From Oscillospiraceae bacterium (GTDB lineage: Bacteria; Bacillota; Clostridia; Oscillospirales; Oscillospiraceae): 64,000 nucleotides of DNA. A model generated the notes under the pieces. That model ran no database searches. It was not told where the DNA came from and saw only the letters and a program-made list of their open reading frames with translations. The position numbers and the translations under genes are program-made. The stretch covers positions 1 through 64,000 of the forward strand of contig JAFYAU010000055.1 of NCBI GenBank assembly GCA_017540565.1, in the 5' to 3' direction. Positions 9,272-18,135 of the stretch are shown here, in pieces (the first letter of the stretch is position 1; each line of letters begins with the position of its first letter).

Positions 9272-10240
9272 ATGAAGGAATTTACAGTCAGAAAAAACGA
9301 CGCAGGACAGAGGCTTGACCGCTTCGTCGGCAAGACCGTGCCCCTGCTTCCTTCTTCTCTTCTGCAGAAATACATACGCCTGAAACGGATCAAGGTCAAC
9401 GGGAAGGGCTTTCCTCGCGACGGCAAGCTGCGGGAGAACGATCTCGTTCAAATGTACATCAACGACGAGTTCTTCGAGAAGCCGAACGAGAACAACGCGT
9501 TTCTGAAGATCTCCTCCCCAAGACTGGACGTGGTGTACGAAGACGAAAACATCCTTCTGCTGAACAAGGAGGCCGGCGTGCTCTGCCATCCGGACGGCGG
9601 ATGGAGCTACGATTCCCTTATCGCCCGCGTACAGGCGTATCTGTATCTCAAGCGCGAATGGAATCCCAGAGAAGAAAACAGTTTCACGCCGTCCCTGTGC
9701 AACAGGATAGACAGGAATACCCAGGGGATCGTGATCGCAGCAAAGAACGCCGAAGCGCTCCGTATCATCAATGAGAAGATCCGGGACCGTGAGATCGACA
9801 AGGAGTATCTCACCGTCGTCCACGGACGGCCGAATCCGCCCGCCGGCAGGATAGAGAGCCAGCTGTTCAAGGATGCCGAACGTAATCTCGTTCTGATCAA
9901 AAAGAACCGGGAACCGGGCACGAGAACGGCCGTGACGGAATATGAGACGCTGACGAGCCGGGGGGATCTTTCCCTTGTACGCTGCCGGCTGCTCACAGGA
10001 AGGACGCATCAGATCCGCGTTCAGATGGCTTCCATTCATACGCCCCTGCTGGGAGACGGAAAATACGGACGCGACACACTGAACCGGAAATTCCGGGAAT
10101 CCGGACAGCTGCTGTGCTCCTACCGGCTGACGATGGATTTCCGGACCGACGCCGGACCTTTGAACTATCTCAAGGGGAGAACCTTCACGCTGGACAAGAT
10201 CGATTTTGTGGAAAAATACTTCCCGGACTTCAGAATATGA
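9272..10240 (+). CDS. RluA/RluD-family pseudouridine synthase
   Basis: This 322-residue RNA-modifying enzyme converts uridine to pseudouridine in rRNA or tRNA. An N-terminal S4 RNA-binding domain (about 12-70) precedes the catalytic domain. The active-site motif is NRIDRNTQG with the catalytic aspartate D147, and the RTHQIRVQ motif follows near residue 250. The upstream ATGs of the open frame are excluded because the -10 box lies at 9235-9240. The precise target base cannot be told from sequence. Confidence 0.9.
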   Translation: MKEFTVRKNDAGQRLDRFVGKTVPLLPSSLLQKYIRLKRIKVNGKGFPRDGKLRENDLVQMYINDEFFEKPNENNAFLKISSPRLDVVYEDENILLLNKEAGVLCHPDGGWSYDSLIARVQAYLYLKREWNPREENSFTPSLCNRIDRNTQGIVIAAKNAEALRIINEKIRDREIDKEYLTVVHGRPNPPAGRIESQLFKDAERNLVLIKKNREPGTRTAVTEYETLTSRGDLSLVRCRLLTGRTHQIRVQMASIHTPLLGDGKYGRDTLNRKFRESGQLLCSYRLTMDFRTDAGPLNYLKGRTFTLDKIDFVEKYFPDFRI

Positions 10241-10247
10241 TACAGTG

Positions 10248-10283
10248 AAAAAGCAGGCGGCTGTCTCAGCCGCCTGCTTTTTT
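10248..10283. terminator. Bidirectional terminator between the synthase and potD
   Basis: A 10-bp perfect stem (10253-10262, 10268-10277) has A residues on the left and T residues on the right, serving both convergent genes. Confidence 0.9.
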
Positions 10284-10294
10284 ACGGAGAATGA

Positions 10295-11419
10295 TCAGTT
10301 GATCTTCACGCTCTCCCACAGGGTATTCAGGTAGTCCAGAACGTCCTGAGAGAGATTGCGGTAGGCGTAGGTGTTGTACTTCTCGGCAAAGTCCCCGGTT
10401 TCGGGATAGAGGATCTCCATGGCCTCCTCCCCCATCTCCTCGATATATTCGCTGTCTGTATAGACGTTGGTATACGGAGAAGCGTAATAGGTGTACTCGG
10501 CGTTCGCGACGGCTGCGTCGCGGGACAGCATGAAGTTGATGAACGCCTCGGCGAGCTCCTGGTTCTGGCAGCACTTGGGGATGCACATGGCATCGACATA
10601 GTAGTTCGTGGGATCGGGATAGTAGAATCTCAGGTCCACGGTATCCGCCTGAGCGTCCAGCATGGTGAAGTAGTCGCCGGCATAGTAAGCGCCGATCGCC
10701 GCCTCGCCGGACTCCATCATGTTGTAGATCTCGTCCATGACGTAACTGTAGACCAGACCGTGCTGTGATTTGAGCTCCTCAAAGGCGCGGTCCCATTCGG
10801 CCGTGTCCGTCGTGTTGACGTCGATGCCCAGCTTGTACATGGCGGTGCCGAAGGCGTCGCGCGAGTTGTTGAACTGCACGATCCGGCCGGCATACTTCTC
10901 GTTCCACATCAGATCCCAGCCCTGGGCGTCCGCCTCGTCGACTTCATTGGCGTTCCAGATCACGCCGACGATACCGTAGGCGTAGGGCACGGTGTACGTG
11001 TCGTCGGGGTCATAATAGAGGCCCTTGAAGCTGCTGTCGACGTTGCTGTAGTTGGGGATGTTGTCGTAATTCAGAGGCAGCAGCATGTCCTCCTTGATCA
11101 TCCTGGCGATCATGTAGTCCGAGGGGATGATCACGTCATAGCTGACTGCGCCGGAGGAGAGCTTGGAATACATGTCCTCGTTGGAGGCATAGGTATCATA
11201 GTTGACGGTGATATTCACCCCGTACGTGTCCTGATACCATTTCTTGAATTCCTTGACCGTGTCGTAGCTGTCCTCGCTGCCGTCGGAGATATATTCGCCC
11301 CAGTTGTATACGTTCAGCGTGAGGTTCTTGCCTTTGCCGCCGGAGCCGCCGGAACCGCATCCGGCGACCAGCATGACCAGCATCAGGCAGAGAACGACGA
11401 TCGAAACTGCTTTTTTCAT
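10295..11419 (-). CDS. potD: Spermidine/putrescine ABC transporter binding lipoprotein
   Basis: This 374-residue lipoprotein is the extracytoplasmic substrate-binding subunit of the polyamine importer. The signal peptide ends in the lipobox LVAGC, so the mature cysteine would be lipid-anchored. NVYNWGEYISDGS, SYDVIIPSDYMIARM and the later YAYGIVGVIWN are typical PotD blocks. ATG at 11419 is preferred over 11440 because AAGGGAAG lies 7 nt upstream. It is the last gene of potABCD, separated from potC by 52 nt containing a small hairpin. Confidence 0.93.
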   Translation of the reverse strand: MKKAVSIVVLCLMLVMLVAGCGSGGSGGKGKNLTLNVYNWGEYISDGSEDSYDTVKEFKKWYQDTYGVNITVNYDTYASNEDMYSKLSSGAVSYDVIIPSDYMIARMIKEDMLLPLNYDNIPNYSNVDSSFKGLYYDPDDTYTVPYAYGIVGVIWNANEVDEADAQGWDLMWNEKYAGRIVQFNNSRDAFGTAMYKLGIDVNTTDTAEWDRAFEELKSQHGLVYSYVMDEIYNMMESGEAAIGAYYAGDYFTMLDAQADTVDLRFYYPDPTNYYVDAMCIPKCCQNQELAEAFINFMLSRDAAVANAEYTYYASPYTNVYTDSEYIEEMGEEAMEILYPETGDFAEKYNTYAYRNLSQDVLDYLNTLWESVKIN

Positions 11420-11457
11420 TCCTTTACTTCCCTTCTCCATGACTCTTTTTTCTATGA

Positions 11458-11478
11458 GAAATAACGTTTGATTATTTC
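11458..11478 (-). other. Hairpin at the potC-potD junction
   Basis: Perfect 7-bp arms GAAATAA/TTATTTC (11458-11464, 11472-11478) span the potC stop codon. No T tract follows, so it is more likely an mRNA-stability element than a terminator. Binding-protein genes are often expressed more than their permeases, and this could contribute. Confidence 0.35.
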
Positions 11479-12272
11479 TTCCTGTATTTCTTGTCGCTCT
11501 GGTCGGTCAGATTGCTGATCAGAAGCAGAGCGAGGATGACAAAGAAGATGATGGTCGCCAGCGCGTACATCTTCGGCGTCACTGTCTTCTTCGTCATGTT
11601 GTAGATCCTGATCGGGAGCGTCTGGAACCCGGCTCCGGACGTGAAATAACTGATGACGAAATCGTCGAGGCTCATCGTGAAGGCCATGATCGCGCCCGTG
11701 ATGATGCCCGGCATGATCTCGGGGATCGTCACCTTGAAGAAGGCTCTGAGCGGAGTGCAGCCGAGATCCTGCGCCGCCTCGGGAAGGCTGGGATCCATCT
11801 GGCGCAGCCGGGGCTGGACCTGGAGGATCACATACGGCAGACAGAAGGTGACGTGCGCGATGAGCATCGTCCAGAAACTCAGGGAGTTGGCCAGGCCGAA
11901 CAGACGTCCTACAAAGACGAACATGAGCATCAGCGAGATGCCGGTGATGATATCCGGATTCGTCATCGGGATGTCCGTGGCCGTATTCAGGGCCGAACGC
12001 AGCCAGCGGCTGCGGAGCTTTTCCATCCCAACGGAGGCTGCGGTCCCCATCACGGTGGAGATCACCATGGCGCTCACGGCGAGGATGAGCGTGTTGCGGA
12101 CGCTCTGGAGCGTCGCTTCGTCATGGAACAGTTCCCTGTACCAGCGCAGAGAGACGCCGGACATGACGCTCAGGCTCTTGGCGTCGTTGAACGAAAATAC
12201 GAGCAGAATGGCGATCGGAGCGAACAGGAAGACGAAGATGATCGCCGTATAGATCTTCGATGCCGTCTTCAT
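11472..12272 (-). CDS. potC: Polyamine ABC transporter permease PotC
   Basis: This 266-residue inner-membrane subunit has about six hydrophobic helices, the first at about 8-28. The EAAxDLGCTPLRAFFKVTIP cytoplasmic coupling loop, which contacts the PotA ATPase, is near residue 165. It starts with ATG at 12272 and overlaps the potB stop by 4 nt (ATGA), implying translational coupling. The long upstream extension of the frame is antisense-like noise from potB. Confidence 0.93.
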   Translation of the reverse strand: MKTASKIYTAIIFVFLFAPIAILLVFSFNDAKSLSVMSGVSLRWYRELFHDEATLQSVRNTLILAVSAMVISTVMGTAASVGMEKLRSRWLRSALNTATDIPMTNPDIITGISLMLMFVFVGRLFGLANSLSFWTMLIAHVTFCLPYVILQVQPRLRQMDPSLPEAAQDLGCTPLRAFFKVTIPEIMPGIITGAIMAFTMSLDDFVISYFTSGAGFQTLPIRIYNMTKKTVTPKMYALATIIFFVILALLLISNLTDQSDKKYRKK

Positions 12273-13129
12273 GCTGCCTTCCCTCCATACACGCGGTGAT
12301 TCGTGATCCGTTTCATGACTGCCATCACGACCAGAAGGATGACCATCAGGATGAACGCCATGGCGGCCGCGAAATGCAGATTGTTCGCCACGTACTGTCC
12401 TTCGATGGCGTCGCCGATCAGGAAGAACTTGCCGTTGCCCAGTTTCTGGGAGATATAGAACGTGCTGACGGAGGGGATGAGGACCATCGTCACTCCACTC
12501 AGAACACCCGGCAGCGAGAGCGGGAAGATCACTCTCCGCAGGACGCCGACACTGTTGCAGCCAAGGTCGCGCGCCGCCTCCAGCAGCTTGATGTCCATCT
12601 TCGCCATGATGGAATAGATCGGAAGCACCATGTACGGGAGATAGTCGTACACCATGCCGATGACGACGGCGCTTTCCGTTCCGATGATGTGCACGCGGCC
12701 GAGCCCCAGGACGGACAGGAATCCGTTGAGGATGCCGGTATCCTGCAGGATGGTCATCCATGCGTATGTGCGGATGAGGAAGTTCATCCACATGGGGATC
12801 ATGATCAGGATCATCATGATCTTCTGCCTGCGCTCGGAGGCGCGGGCCATCACGTAGGCCAGCGGGTAACCGAGGACCAGGCAGATCACGGTGCTGATGA
12901 CCGCGAGCTTCAGGCTCCTCCAGAAGATGAGGAGATAGGTGTGCACTTCCCTGCCGTCCACGGAGCTGGTCGCAGTGAAGAAACGGGTGATGTTTTCAAA
13001 GGTGAAGGAGAACTCGTTGTCGGTAAGCGCATAGTAGGCGACAAAGACCAGGGGAACGACGATGAAGAGAGCCGCCCACAGCGCATAGGGGGTCAGAGCC
13101 CCCCGGCTTGTCTTAGCGTTCCCTGTCAT
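12269..13129 (-). CDS. potB: Polyamine ABC transporter permease PotB
   Basis: This 286-residue permease partners PotC to form the membrane channel. The coupling loop [20 protein letters not shown] lies near residue 190, and about six transmembrane helices are visible. ATG at 13129 overlaps the potA stop by 4 nt, so potA, potB and potC are translationally linked. Confidence 0.93.
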   Translation of the reverse strand: MTGNAKTSRGALTPYALWAALFIVVPLVFVAYYALTDNEFSFTFENITRFFTATSSVDGREVHTYLLIFWRSLKLAVISTVICLVLGYPLAYVMARASERRQKIMMILIMIPMWMNFLIRTYAWMTILQDTGILNGFLSVLGLGRVHIIGTESAVVIGMVYDYLPYMVLPIYSIMAKMDIKLLEAARDLGCNSVGVLRRVIFPLSLPGVLSGVTMVLIPSVSTFYISQKLGNGKFFLIGDAIEGQYVANNLHFAAAMAFILMVILLVVMAVMKRITNHRVYGGKAA

Positions 13130-14250
13130 TCCTCTTCCTCCTCTTCCTCGTCCGGCTGGCTGAGTTCGTCCAGTTCGTTGGAGAAGGAGGAATAATCCCC
13201 GTACAGGCCGGAGTATTCGCTCTTCTTCATGATGTGGATGGCGTCGGGGTCGATGGACAGGCCGATATGCTCGTCCACGTCGACGAAGTCCGTGGTCTGG
13301 ATCATCCATTTGAAGCCGCCGATATCCACGATCACCTCATAGTGCACGCCCATGAACGTGACGGAGGTGACGACGCCGCGGAGCATCCCCTGCGCTTCCG
13401 GAACGATGTCCACGTCCTCCGGACGCACGACGACGTCCACCGGCTCCTGCGAAGCGAAGCCCTTGTCCACGCAGCGGAACGTGTGTCCGGAGAATCTGAC
13501 GCGCAGATCCTCCAGCATGACGCCGTCGAGGATGTTGCTCTCTCCTATGAAGTCGGCCACAAACGCGTTCTGGGGCTCGTTGTAGATATCCACCGGTGTG
13601 CCGATCTGCTGGATACGGCCCTCGCTCATGACGACGATGGTGTCGGACATCGTCAGGGCTTCCTCCTGGTCGTGCGTGACGAAGATGAAGGTGATCCCGG
13701 TCGCTTTCTGGATCTTCTTCAGTTCCTGCTGCATGTCCTTCCGCAGCTTCAGATCGAGCGCGCCGAGAGGCTCGTCAAGGAGCAGGACCTTCGGGTGCGC
13801 GATGAGCGCCCTGGCGATCGCCACTCTCTGCTGCTGGCCGCCGGACAGGCTGGTCACCCTGCGGTGGGCAAAGCCGGACAGCATGACGAGAGAGAGCATC
13901 TCGTTGACCTTTTCTTCGATCTCCTTTTTGGGGACCTTCCTCTCGCGGAGGGGAAAGGCCACGTTCTCAAAGACGTTGAGATGCGGAAACAGCGCGTATT
14001 TCTGGAAAACGGTATTGACGCTGCGCTTATGGGCGGGGATATCGTTGATCTTCTCCCCCATGAAGATGACATCGCCCTCGTCCGGCGTCTCGAATCCGCC
14101 GATGATGCGGAGAGTCGTCGTCTTGCCGCATCCGGACGGACCGAGCAGCGTGAGGAACTCGTTGTCGTAGATGTCCAGATTGATGGAATCAAGGACGGTC
14201 TCGCCGTCGAAAGATTTCGAAATGTTCTTCAGCTCGATGATCTTCTTCAT
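13126..14250 (-). CDS. potA: Polyamine ABC transporter ATPase PotA
   Basis: This 374-residue ATPase energises polyamine uptake. Walker A is GPSGCGKTT (37-45), the signature LSGGQQQR is near 135, Walker [13 protein letters not shown] follows, and the H-loop is FVTHDQEEA. The C-terminal TOBE-like regulatory region is present. The protein ends in a run of seven glutamates whose codons overlap the potB ribosome binding region, an unusual tail. A GGAGGG ribosome binding site precedes ATG at 14250. Expression is probably controlled by the terminator-containing leader upstream. Confidence 0.95.
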   Translation of the reverse strand: MKKIIELKNISKSFDGETVLDSINLDIYDNEFLTLLGPSGCGKTTTLRIIGGFETPDEGDVIFMGEKINDIPAHKRSVNTVFQKYALFPHLNVFENVAFPLRERKVPKKEIEEKVNEMLSLVMLSGFAHRRVTSLSGGQQQRVAIARALIAHPKVLLLDEPLGALDLKLRKDMQQELKKIQKATGITFIFVTHDQEEALTMSDTIVVMSEGRIQQIGTPVDIYNEPQNAFVADFIGESNILDGVMLEDLRVRFSGHTFRCVDKGFASQEPVDVVVRPEDVDIVPEAQGMLRGVVTSVTFMGVHYEVIVDIGGFKWMIQTTDFVDVDEHIGLSIDPDAIHIMKKSEYSGLYGDYSSFSNELDELSQPDEEEEEEE

Positions 14251-14270
14251 GTCGTCCCTCCGGCTTTGGA

Positions 14271-14308
14271 CAAATAAAAAGTGATATGCCTGGTGTCAGG
14301 CATATCAC
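14271..14308 (-). terminator. Intrinsic terminator upstream of potA (attenuator)
   Basis: A perfect 12-bp stem (14281-14292, 14297-14308) with a 4-nt loop is followed on the minus strand by TTTTTATTTG. It ends only about 20 nt before the potA start, so transcripts from the promoter at 14609-14637 must pass it to reach the operon. Confidence 0.85.
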
Positions 14309-14603
14309 TTGCGTCAGAAAGGTGGGATAAAACACATATCCTTCACAGATGCTGGTTTTGAAGAGTCTATATAGCAAAGATACTTTTACTACTCTTATTG
14401 ACCATTTCACAAGTTGTATGCCCTTACGGTGCACTGGTTATAAAGTAACCAACTTATAAAACTGAGCTTTTAACTCAATCAATAAGGCAACCGGAGTTGC
14501 CGCCGCATTCCGCGGTGTCACAGTCCGGGCGGTCCGGAATAACGGATCGCTGCGGTAATCTGCTGCGGTATCCTGCTTCGGAAAGACTCTTTCCAATTGA
14601 GAT
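14276..14603 (-). ncRNA. Structured 330-nt leader or small RNA before potABCD
   Basis: Between the promoter and the attenuator the transcript can form many local stems. Examples read on the minus strand are GGCAAC/GUUGCC capped by UCCG, CCGC/GCGG, UCCGG/CCGGA, a three-way element closed by AAGUUG/CAACUU, and a long-range AAGAGUC/GACUCUU pairing that could close the domain. No convincing reading frame is seen. I could not match it to the T-box, lysine, TPP, FMN, cobalamin, SAM, glycine, M-box, 6S, tmRNA, SRP or RNase P consensus motifs that I know. It may be a cis-acting riboswitch for polyamine uptake or a free-standing RNA ended by the terminator. Confidence 0.55.
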
Positions 14604-14608
14604 AGTTT

Positions 14609-14637
14609 ACTTTACAATAAATCGCCTTTGATGTCAA
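14609..14637 (-). promoter_or_regulatory. Sigma-A promoter of the potA leader
   Basis: TTGACA (14632-14637), a 17-nt spacer and TAAAGT (14609-14614) on the minus strand. It begins 29 nt before the end of the intergenic gap to argS, so the leader has its own promoter. Confidence 0.8.
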
Positions 14638-14665
14638 CCGGGAATTGTGTCCGCAAACAGCGGGA

Positions 14666-16360
14666 TCACATCTTTTCCGGCGCAGAAACGCCGATGATGT
14701 CCAGACAGTTCCGGATGACCTGACGGGTGACGTCGGCCAGCTTCAGCCTAGCCTCGAGAACGCTCTTCTCCTCGCCCTTGATCCGGCACGCGTTGTAGAA
14801 GCGGTGGAATCTCGCGGCAACTTCGATGACGTATCTGTTGATGCGGGAAGGATCCAGGTCCCTGGCGGAGAGCTTGATCTCCTCGGGAAGCATGGACAAC
14901 TGGCGGATCAGATCGCGCTCGGTATCCGACGTGAGGACAGAGAGGTCAATGTCCTCCGCGTTTCCGACGGCATGGCCTTCCGCGGCAAGCGCCGCGATCA
15001 GGCTGCAGATCCTGGCGTGGGCGTACTGGACGTAATACACGGGGTTCTCGCTGTCCTGGCGCACGGCCAGCCCGAGATCGAACTCCAGATGAGTGTCGGG
15101 CTTCGCGTTGAAGAAGAAGCGGCAGGCGTCGCAGGAGATCTCGTCGAGAAGATCGCTGAGGGTCAGGGCCTTGCCGGTGCGCTTGGAGACCTTGATCGTC
15201 TCCCCGTCCCTCGTGAGACGGACCATCTGCATGATGAGGAAATGCAGGTTCTCCGGCTTGATGCCGAGCGCGGGAGATGTCATTGTGGACTTGAAGCGGA
15301 TGGCGTGGCCGTGGTGGTCGGCGCCCCAAACATCGATGACCTTGTCGAATCCCCGGACGGAGAATTTGTTGCGGTGATACGCGATGTCCACGGCGTAGTA
15401 GGTGTAGAACCCGTTGGAACGCCGGAGGACTTCGTCCTTGTCGGCGCCGAGAGCGGTGTTGTTCAGCCAGAGAGCGCCGTCCTTCTCATAGGTGTAGCCG
15501 CATTTCGTGAGAAGATCCACAGTCTCGGCCACGTAGCCGCTGTCGTGAAGATCGCTCTCGAGGAACCACTGGTCGAAATGGATCCGGTACCTGGCGAGAT
15601 CCCGTTTCATCCTCTCAATGTTTCTGGGAAGCGCGTATTCGATGAACGCCTTCCTGCGCTCTTCGGTATCTGCGGAAACGTAGGCGTCACCGTGAAGGTT
15701 GCGGATCTCCGCGGCGAGCTCACGGATGTCGTCTCCGTGATATCCGTTGTCGGGGAATTCCACGGCGTCCTCGCCCAGGCAGAGCTGGAGATACCTGGCT
15801 TCGATGGACCTTCCGAACAGATCCACCTGGTTGCCGGCGTTGTTCACATAGAACTCGCGCCATACGGAGTAGCCGGCGCGGTCGAGGACGGAGGCGAGCG
15901 CGTCGCCGAGGACGCCTCCGCGCGCATTGCCGATCGTCATGGGGCCGGTGGGATTGGCCGACACGAATTCGACCATCACCTTTTCCCCGCCGCCGATATC
16001 CGAACGGCCGAAATCCTTTCCTTCCCGCTGCACGGTGCGGATCACATCGGAATACCAGTCCTGGTTGAGAGTGAAGTTGATGAAGCCCGGACCGGCGATC
16101 TCGACCTTGCCGACATAGGTGTCGGTCAGGTCCATGCAGTCGACGAGCGCCTTCGCGATCGCAGCGGGGCTCATGTGCATGATCTTCGCGGCCGCCATGG
16201 CGTGGTTTGCGGCATAATCCCCGTGAGACAGGTCTCTCGGGATCTCAACGGAACCGGAGAGCGGTCCCCCGGACGGAAGAAGGCCCTTTTCCGCGGCAGC
16301 GGCGCAGGCGGCCTGCAGGATGCCGTCGATCTGTGTTTTCGCTGTATCGATATAGTTCAT
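14666..16360 (-). CDS. argS: Arginyl-tRNA synthetase
   Basis: This 564-residue class I synthetase charges tRNA-Arg. The N-terminal domain that recognises the tRNA elbow precedes the ANPTGPMTIGNAR motif, the HIGH equivalent, in which the first histidine is threonine. The KMSKS position reads VSKRTGKA, as in many ArgRS that lack a full KMSKS. The anticodon-binding DALR-type domain forms the C-terminus. It follows the DUF1934 gene by 26 nt, a common pairing. Confidence 0.95.
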   Translation of the reverse strand: MNYIDTAKTQIDGILQAACAAAAEKGLLPSGGPLSGSVEIPRDLSHGDYAANHAMAAAKIMHMSPAAIAKALVDCMDLTDTYVGKVEIAGPGFINFTLNQDWYSDVIRTVQREGKDFGRSDIGGGEKVMVEFVSANPTGPMTIGNARGGVLGDALASVLDRAGYSVWREFYVNNAGNQVDLFGRSIEARYLQLCLGEDAVEFPDNGYHGDDIRELAAEIRNLHGDAYVSADTEERRKAFIEYALPRNIERMKRDLARYRIHFDQWFLESDLHDSGYVAETVDLLTKCGYTYEKDGALWLNNTALGADKDEVLRRSNGFYTYYAVDIAYHRNKFSVRGFDKVIDVWGADHHGHAIRFKSTMTSPALGIKPENLHFLIMQMVRLTRDGETIKVSKRTGKALTLSDLLDEISCDACRFFFNAKPDTHLEFDLGLAVRQDSENPVYYVQYAHARICSLIAALAAEGHAVGNAEDIDLSVLTSDTERDLIRQLSMLPEEIKLSARDLDPSRINRYVIEVAARFHRFYNACRIKGEEKSVLEARLKLADVTRQVIRNCLDIIGVSAPEKM

Positions 16361-16386
16361 CGTGTGCCTCCGAAATCTGTTCGCTG

Positions 16387-16806
16387 TCAGGATCTGATCC
16401 CGATGGAGAAGGAATTGCGGCTGAAGACCTTGTCGTCAAAATCCAGGAGATAGGAGATCTCAAGATTGCCTCCGCCCTCGTGCAGCTGATTGCTGCAGCG
16501 GATGGTGTTGACGCCGAGCATCAGATCTCCGGCGTCGGTGGCGTAGAAATACTGATGCCTCTTTCCGGCCTCAAATACCATGTCTCCGCTCTCGCTTCCG
16601 ATACGGTTCAGAACGATCCTGTCCGGGGAGACCGTGAACATCGTCGTACATCCGGCAAAACCCGTCAGCTCACTTTCCTGATAGCTGATGATAATGCGGC
16701 TGTTGTCATATTCATATTTTCCTTCCGTCACGAGTTCGATGATATCCTCATCGGAACCGTCCGGCTGCGCCTGCTTTCCGACGACGGTGATAACGACGTC
16801 CTTCAC
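16387..16806 (-). CDS. DUF1934 family protein (YwiB-like)
   Basis: This 139-residue predicted beta-barrel protein belongs to the DUF1934 family, typically found just upstream of argS. Its function is not established; the fold resembles a calycin-type ligand binder. GTG at 16806 is chosen because GGAGGTGA precedes it, whereas an upstream ATG in frame has no ribosome binding site. Possible -35/-10 pairs lie at 16840-16890 but are ambiguous. Confidence 0.8.
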   Translation of the reverse strand: MKDVVITVVGKQAQPDGSDEDIIELVTEGKYEYDNSRIIISYQESELTGFAGCTTMFTVSPDRIVLNRIGSESGDMVFEAGKRHQYFYATDAGDLMLGVNTIRCSNQLHEGGGNLEISYLLDFDDKVFSRNSFSIGIRS

Positions 16807-16887
16807 TGACCTCACCTCCAAAACAATGCTCGTAACATAATACGGCATATTCTACAGGAAAACAAGGTGAAATTTCAAGAGCGGCGG

Positions 16888-16916
16888 TGGAAAAACATCG
16901 GGACATCTGCTATGAT
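16888..16916 (+). promoter_or_regulatory. Probable promoter of the 16957-19041 plus-strand group
   Basis: TGGAAA (16888-16893), a 17-nt spacer and TATGAT (16911-16916). A short inverted repeat TCAGGA/TCCTGA follows before the ribosome binding site. Confidence 0.6.
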
Positions 16917-16956
16917 GTAGCAGAATCAGGAACTCCTGACGGGAGGTGCTACGCAT

Positions 16957-17364
16957 ATGAAGCTGGAACTGACAGATATCGAATACCGCAGGCTGCTCGA
17001 TCTGGTCTATGTCGGAAACTGGATCATGAATTCGGTCAGAGACAACGACCGCATCACGGAGTACGACGATCTGGAGAGCAGGATCTTCTCCTACTGCGGG
17101 AAGGCGGGCATGCCTTCCCTTGCAGAAACGTACGAGGGCGTCTGCTATCCGTCCCGGGCCTTCGAGGAGGGCGGGATACACGAGGCCATCGCCGACTATG
17201 AGGATACCGTGTTCTTCGATATCCTCGCGGAAGAACTCGCCTGCCGGGATCTCGACATCACCGAAGTCACCGAGGAGAAATACGAGGAACTGTACGACCG
17301 CATCGACGATTATCTGGACGAGTTCGACCGGTACGGACTCGACCATGTGATCGTGGAAGAATGA
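16957..17364 (+). CDS. Hypothetical acidic protein
   Basis: A 135-residue acidic, mostly helical protein that I do not recognise. The C-terminal third (VTEEKYEELYDRIDDYLDEF) looks like a coiled or helical segment. There is no signal peptide or membrane segment. A GGGAGGTG ribosome binding site precedes ATG at 16957. It leads a tight plus-strand group with a Cys-rich protein, dut and an esterase, so it is probably a real gene of unknown role. Confidence 0.75.
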   Translation: MKLELTDIEYRRLLDLVYVGNWIMNSVRDNDRITEYDDLESRIFSYCGKAGMPSLAETYEGVCYPSRAFEEGGIHEAIADYEDTVFFDILAEELACRDLDITEVTEEKYEELYDRIDDYLDEFDRYGLDHVIVEE

Positions 17365-17385
17365 AGAATATGGAGGGAGACCGCC

Positions 17386-17691
17386 ATGGCTGAATCCTGG
17401 GAAAACAAGCACTACTCCTTCTTCCAGAACAGGGAATGCGAATACTTCCCCTGCCATTCCGGAGTGCCGGAAGAGGACTTCAACTGCCTGTTCTGCTACT
17501 GCCCTCTGTATCTGTCCGGACGCAGATGCAACGGAGGCTACCGTTATACGAAATCCGGCGTGAAGGACTGCACTCCCTGCTCCTATCCTCACCGGAGAGA
17601 AAACTACGGGAAGATGATAGAACGGTTCCGCGGACTGATCGCGGAGATGAAGGAAGCGGAAATGAAGGATAAGGAGAACAACAATGGATAA
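17386..17691 (+). CDS. Cysteine-rich small-domain protein
   Basis: A 101-residue protein with nine cysteines, including CHSG, NCLFCYCPLY and KDCTPCSYPH. It matches the cysteine-rich small domain family (zf-like, PF04071) that is sometimes adjacent to cobalamin genes. It is probably a metal-binding protein; no biochemical function is known. The end overlaps the dut start by 8 nt, implying coupling. Confidence 0.8.
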   Translation: MAESWENKHYSFFQNRECEYFPCHSGVPEEDFNCLFCYCPLYLSGRRCNGGYRYTKSGVKDCTPCSYPHRRENYGKMIERFRGLIAEMKEAEMKDKENNNG

Positions 17692-18124
17692 GGTCAGGAT
17701 CAAACTGGTCCGTCCGGGTTCTCTCGCCCCCACTTACGGGTCGGATTTGGCTGCGGGAGCAGATATTTACGCGGATATTGATGAGGAAATGACCATATCC
17801 CCCCACTCGACCGTTATCGTGCCATCCGGCTTCTGCATTGAGATCCCGGAGGGATATGCCGGACTGGTATGCGCCAGAAGCGGCCTTTCCGCGAAACGCG
17901 GGCTTGCTCCGGCGAACAAGGTGGGCGTCATCGACAGCGACTACCGCGGAGAAGTCTGCGTTTCTCTTCACAATCACGGAACGGAACCGGCCGTGGTCGC
18001 TCCTCACGAGAGGATCGCCCAGCTCGTCATCGTCCCTGTACTGACGCCGGCATTTGAAATCGCCGAGAGCCTTACGTCCACGGAACGCGGGACAGGCGGA
18101 TTCGGCTCAACGGGCACGAAATGA
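17684..18124 (+). CDS. dut: dUTP diphosphatase
   Basis: This 146-residue trimeric dUTPase hydrolyses dUTP to dUMP and pyrophosphate, limiting uracil in DNA. The five family motifs are visible: GSDLAAGADIYA, CARSGLSAKRGL, GVIDSDYRGEV, RIAQLVIVPV and the C-terminal RGTGGFGSTG that closes over the nucleotide. An AAGGAG site lies 7 nt before ATG. Confidence 0.96.
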   Translation: MDKVRIKLVRPGSLAPTYGSDLAAGADIYADIDEEMTISPHSTVIVPSGFCIEIPEGYAGLVCARSGLSAKRGLAPANKVGVIDSDYRGEVCVSLHNHGTEPAVVAPHERIAQLVIVPVLTPAFEIAESLTSTERGTGGFGSTGTK

Positions 18125-18135
18125 GGAGGGACATC

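Noticed and set aside
12272..12791. A 5' extension of potC giving a 439-residue fusion
   Set aside because: The added part is an out-of-frame reading of potB; ATG 12272 in the ATGA overlap is the natural start.
14510..14530. GTGACACCGCGG in the potA leader as a T-box motif
   Set aside because: It lacks the GGUGG start, stem I features and an adjacent terminator; the terminator is about 200 nt away, so the resemblance is probably chance.
14645..16453. A 602-codon plus-strand frame over argS
   Set aside because: Composition-driven antisense frame with no recognisable domain.
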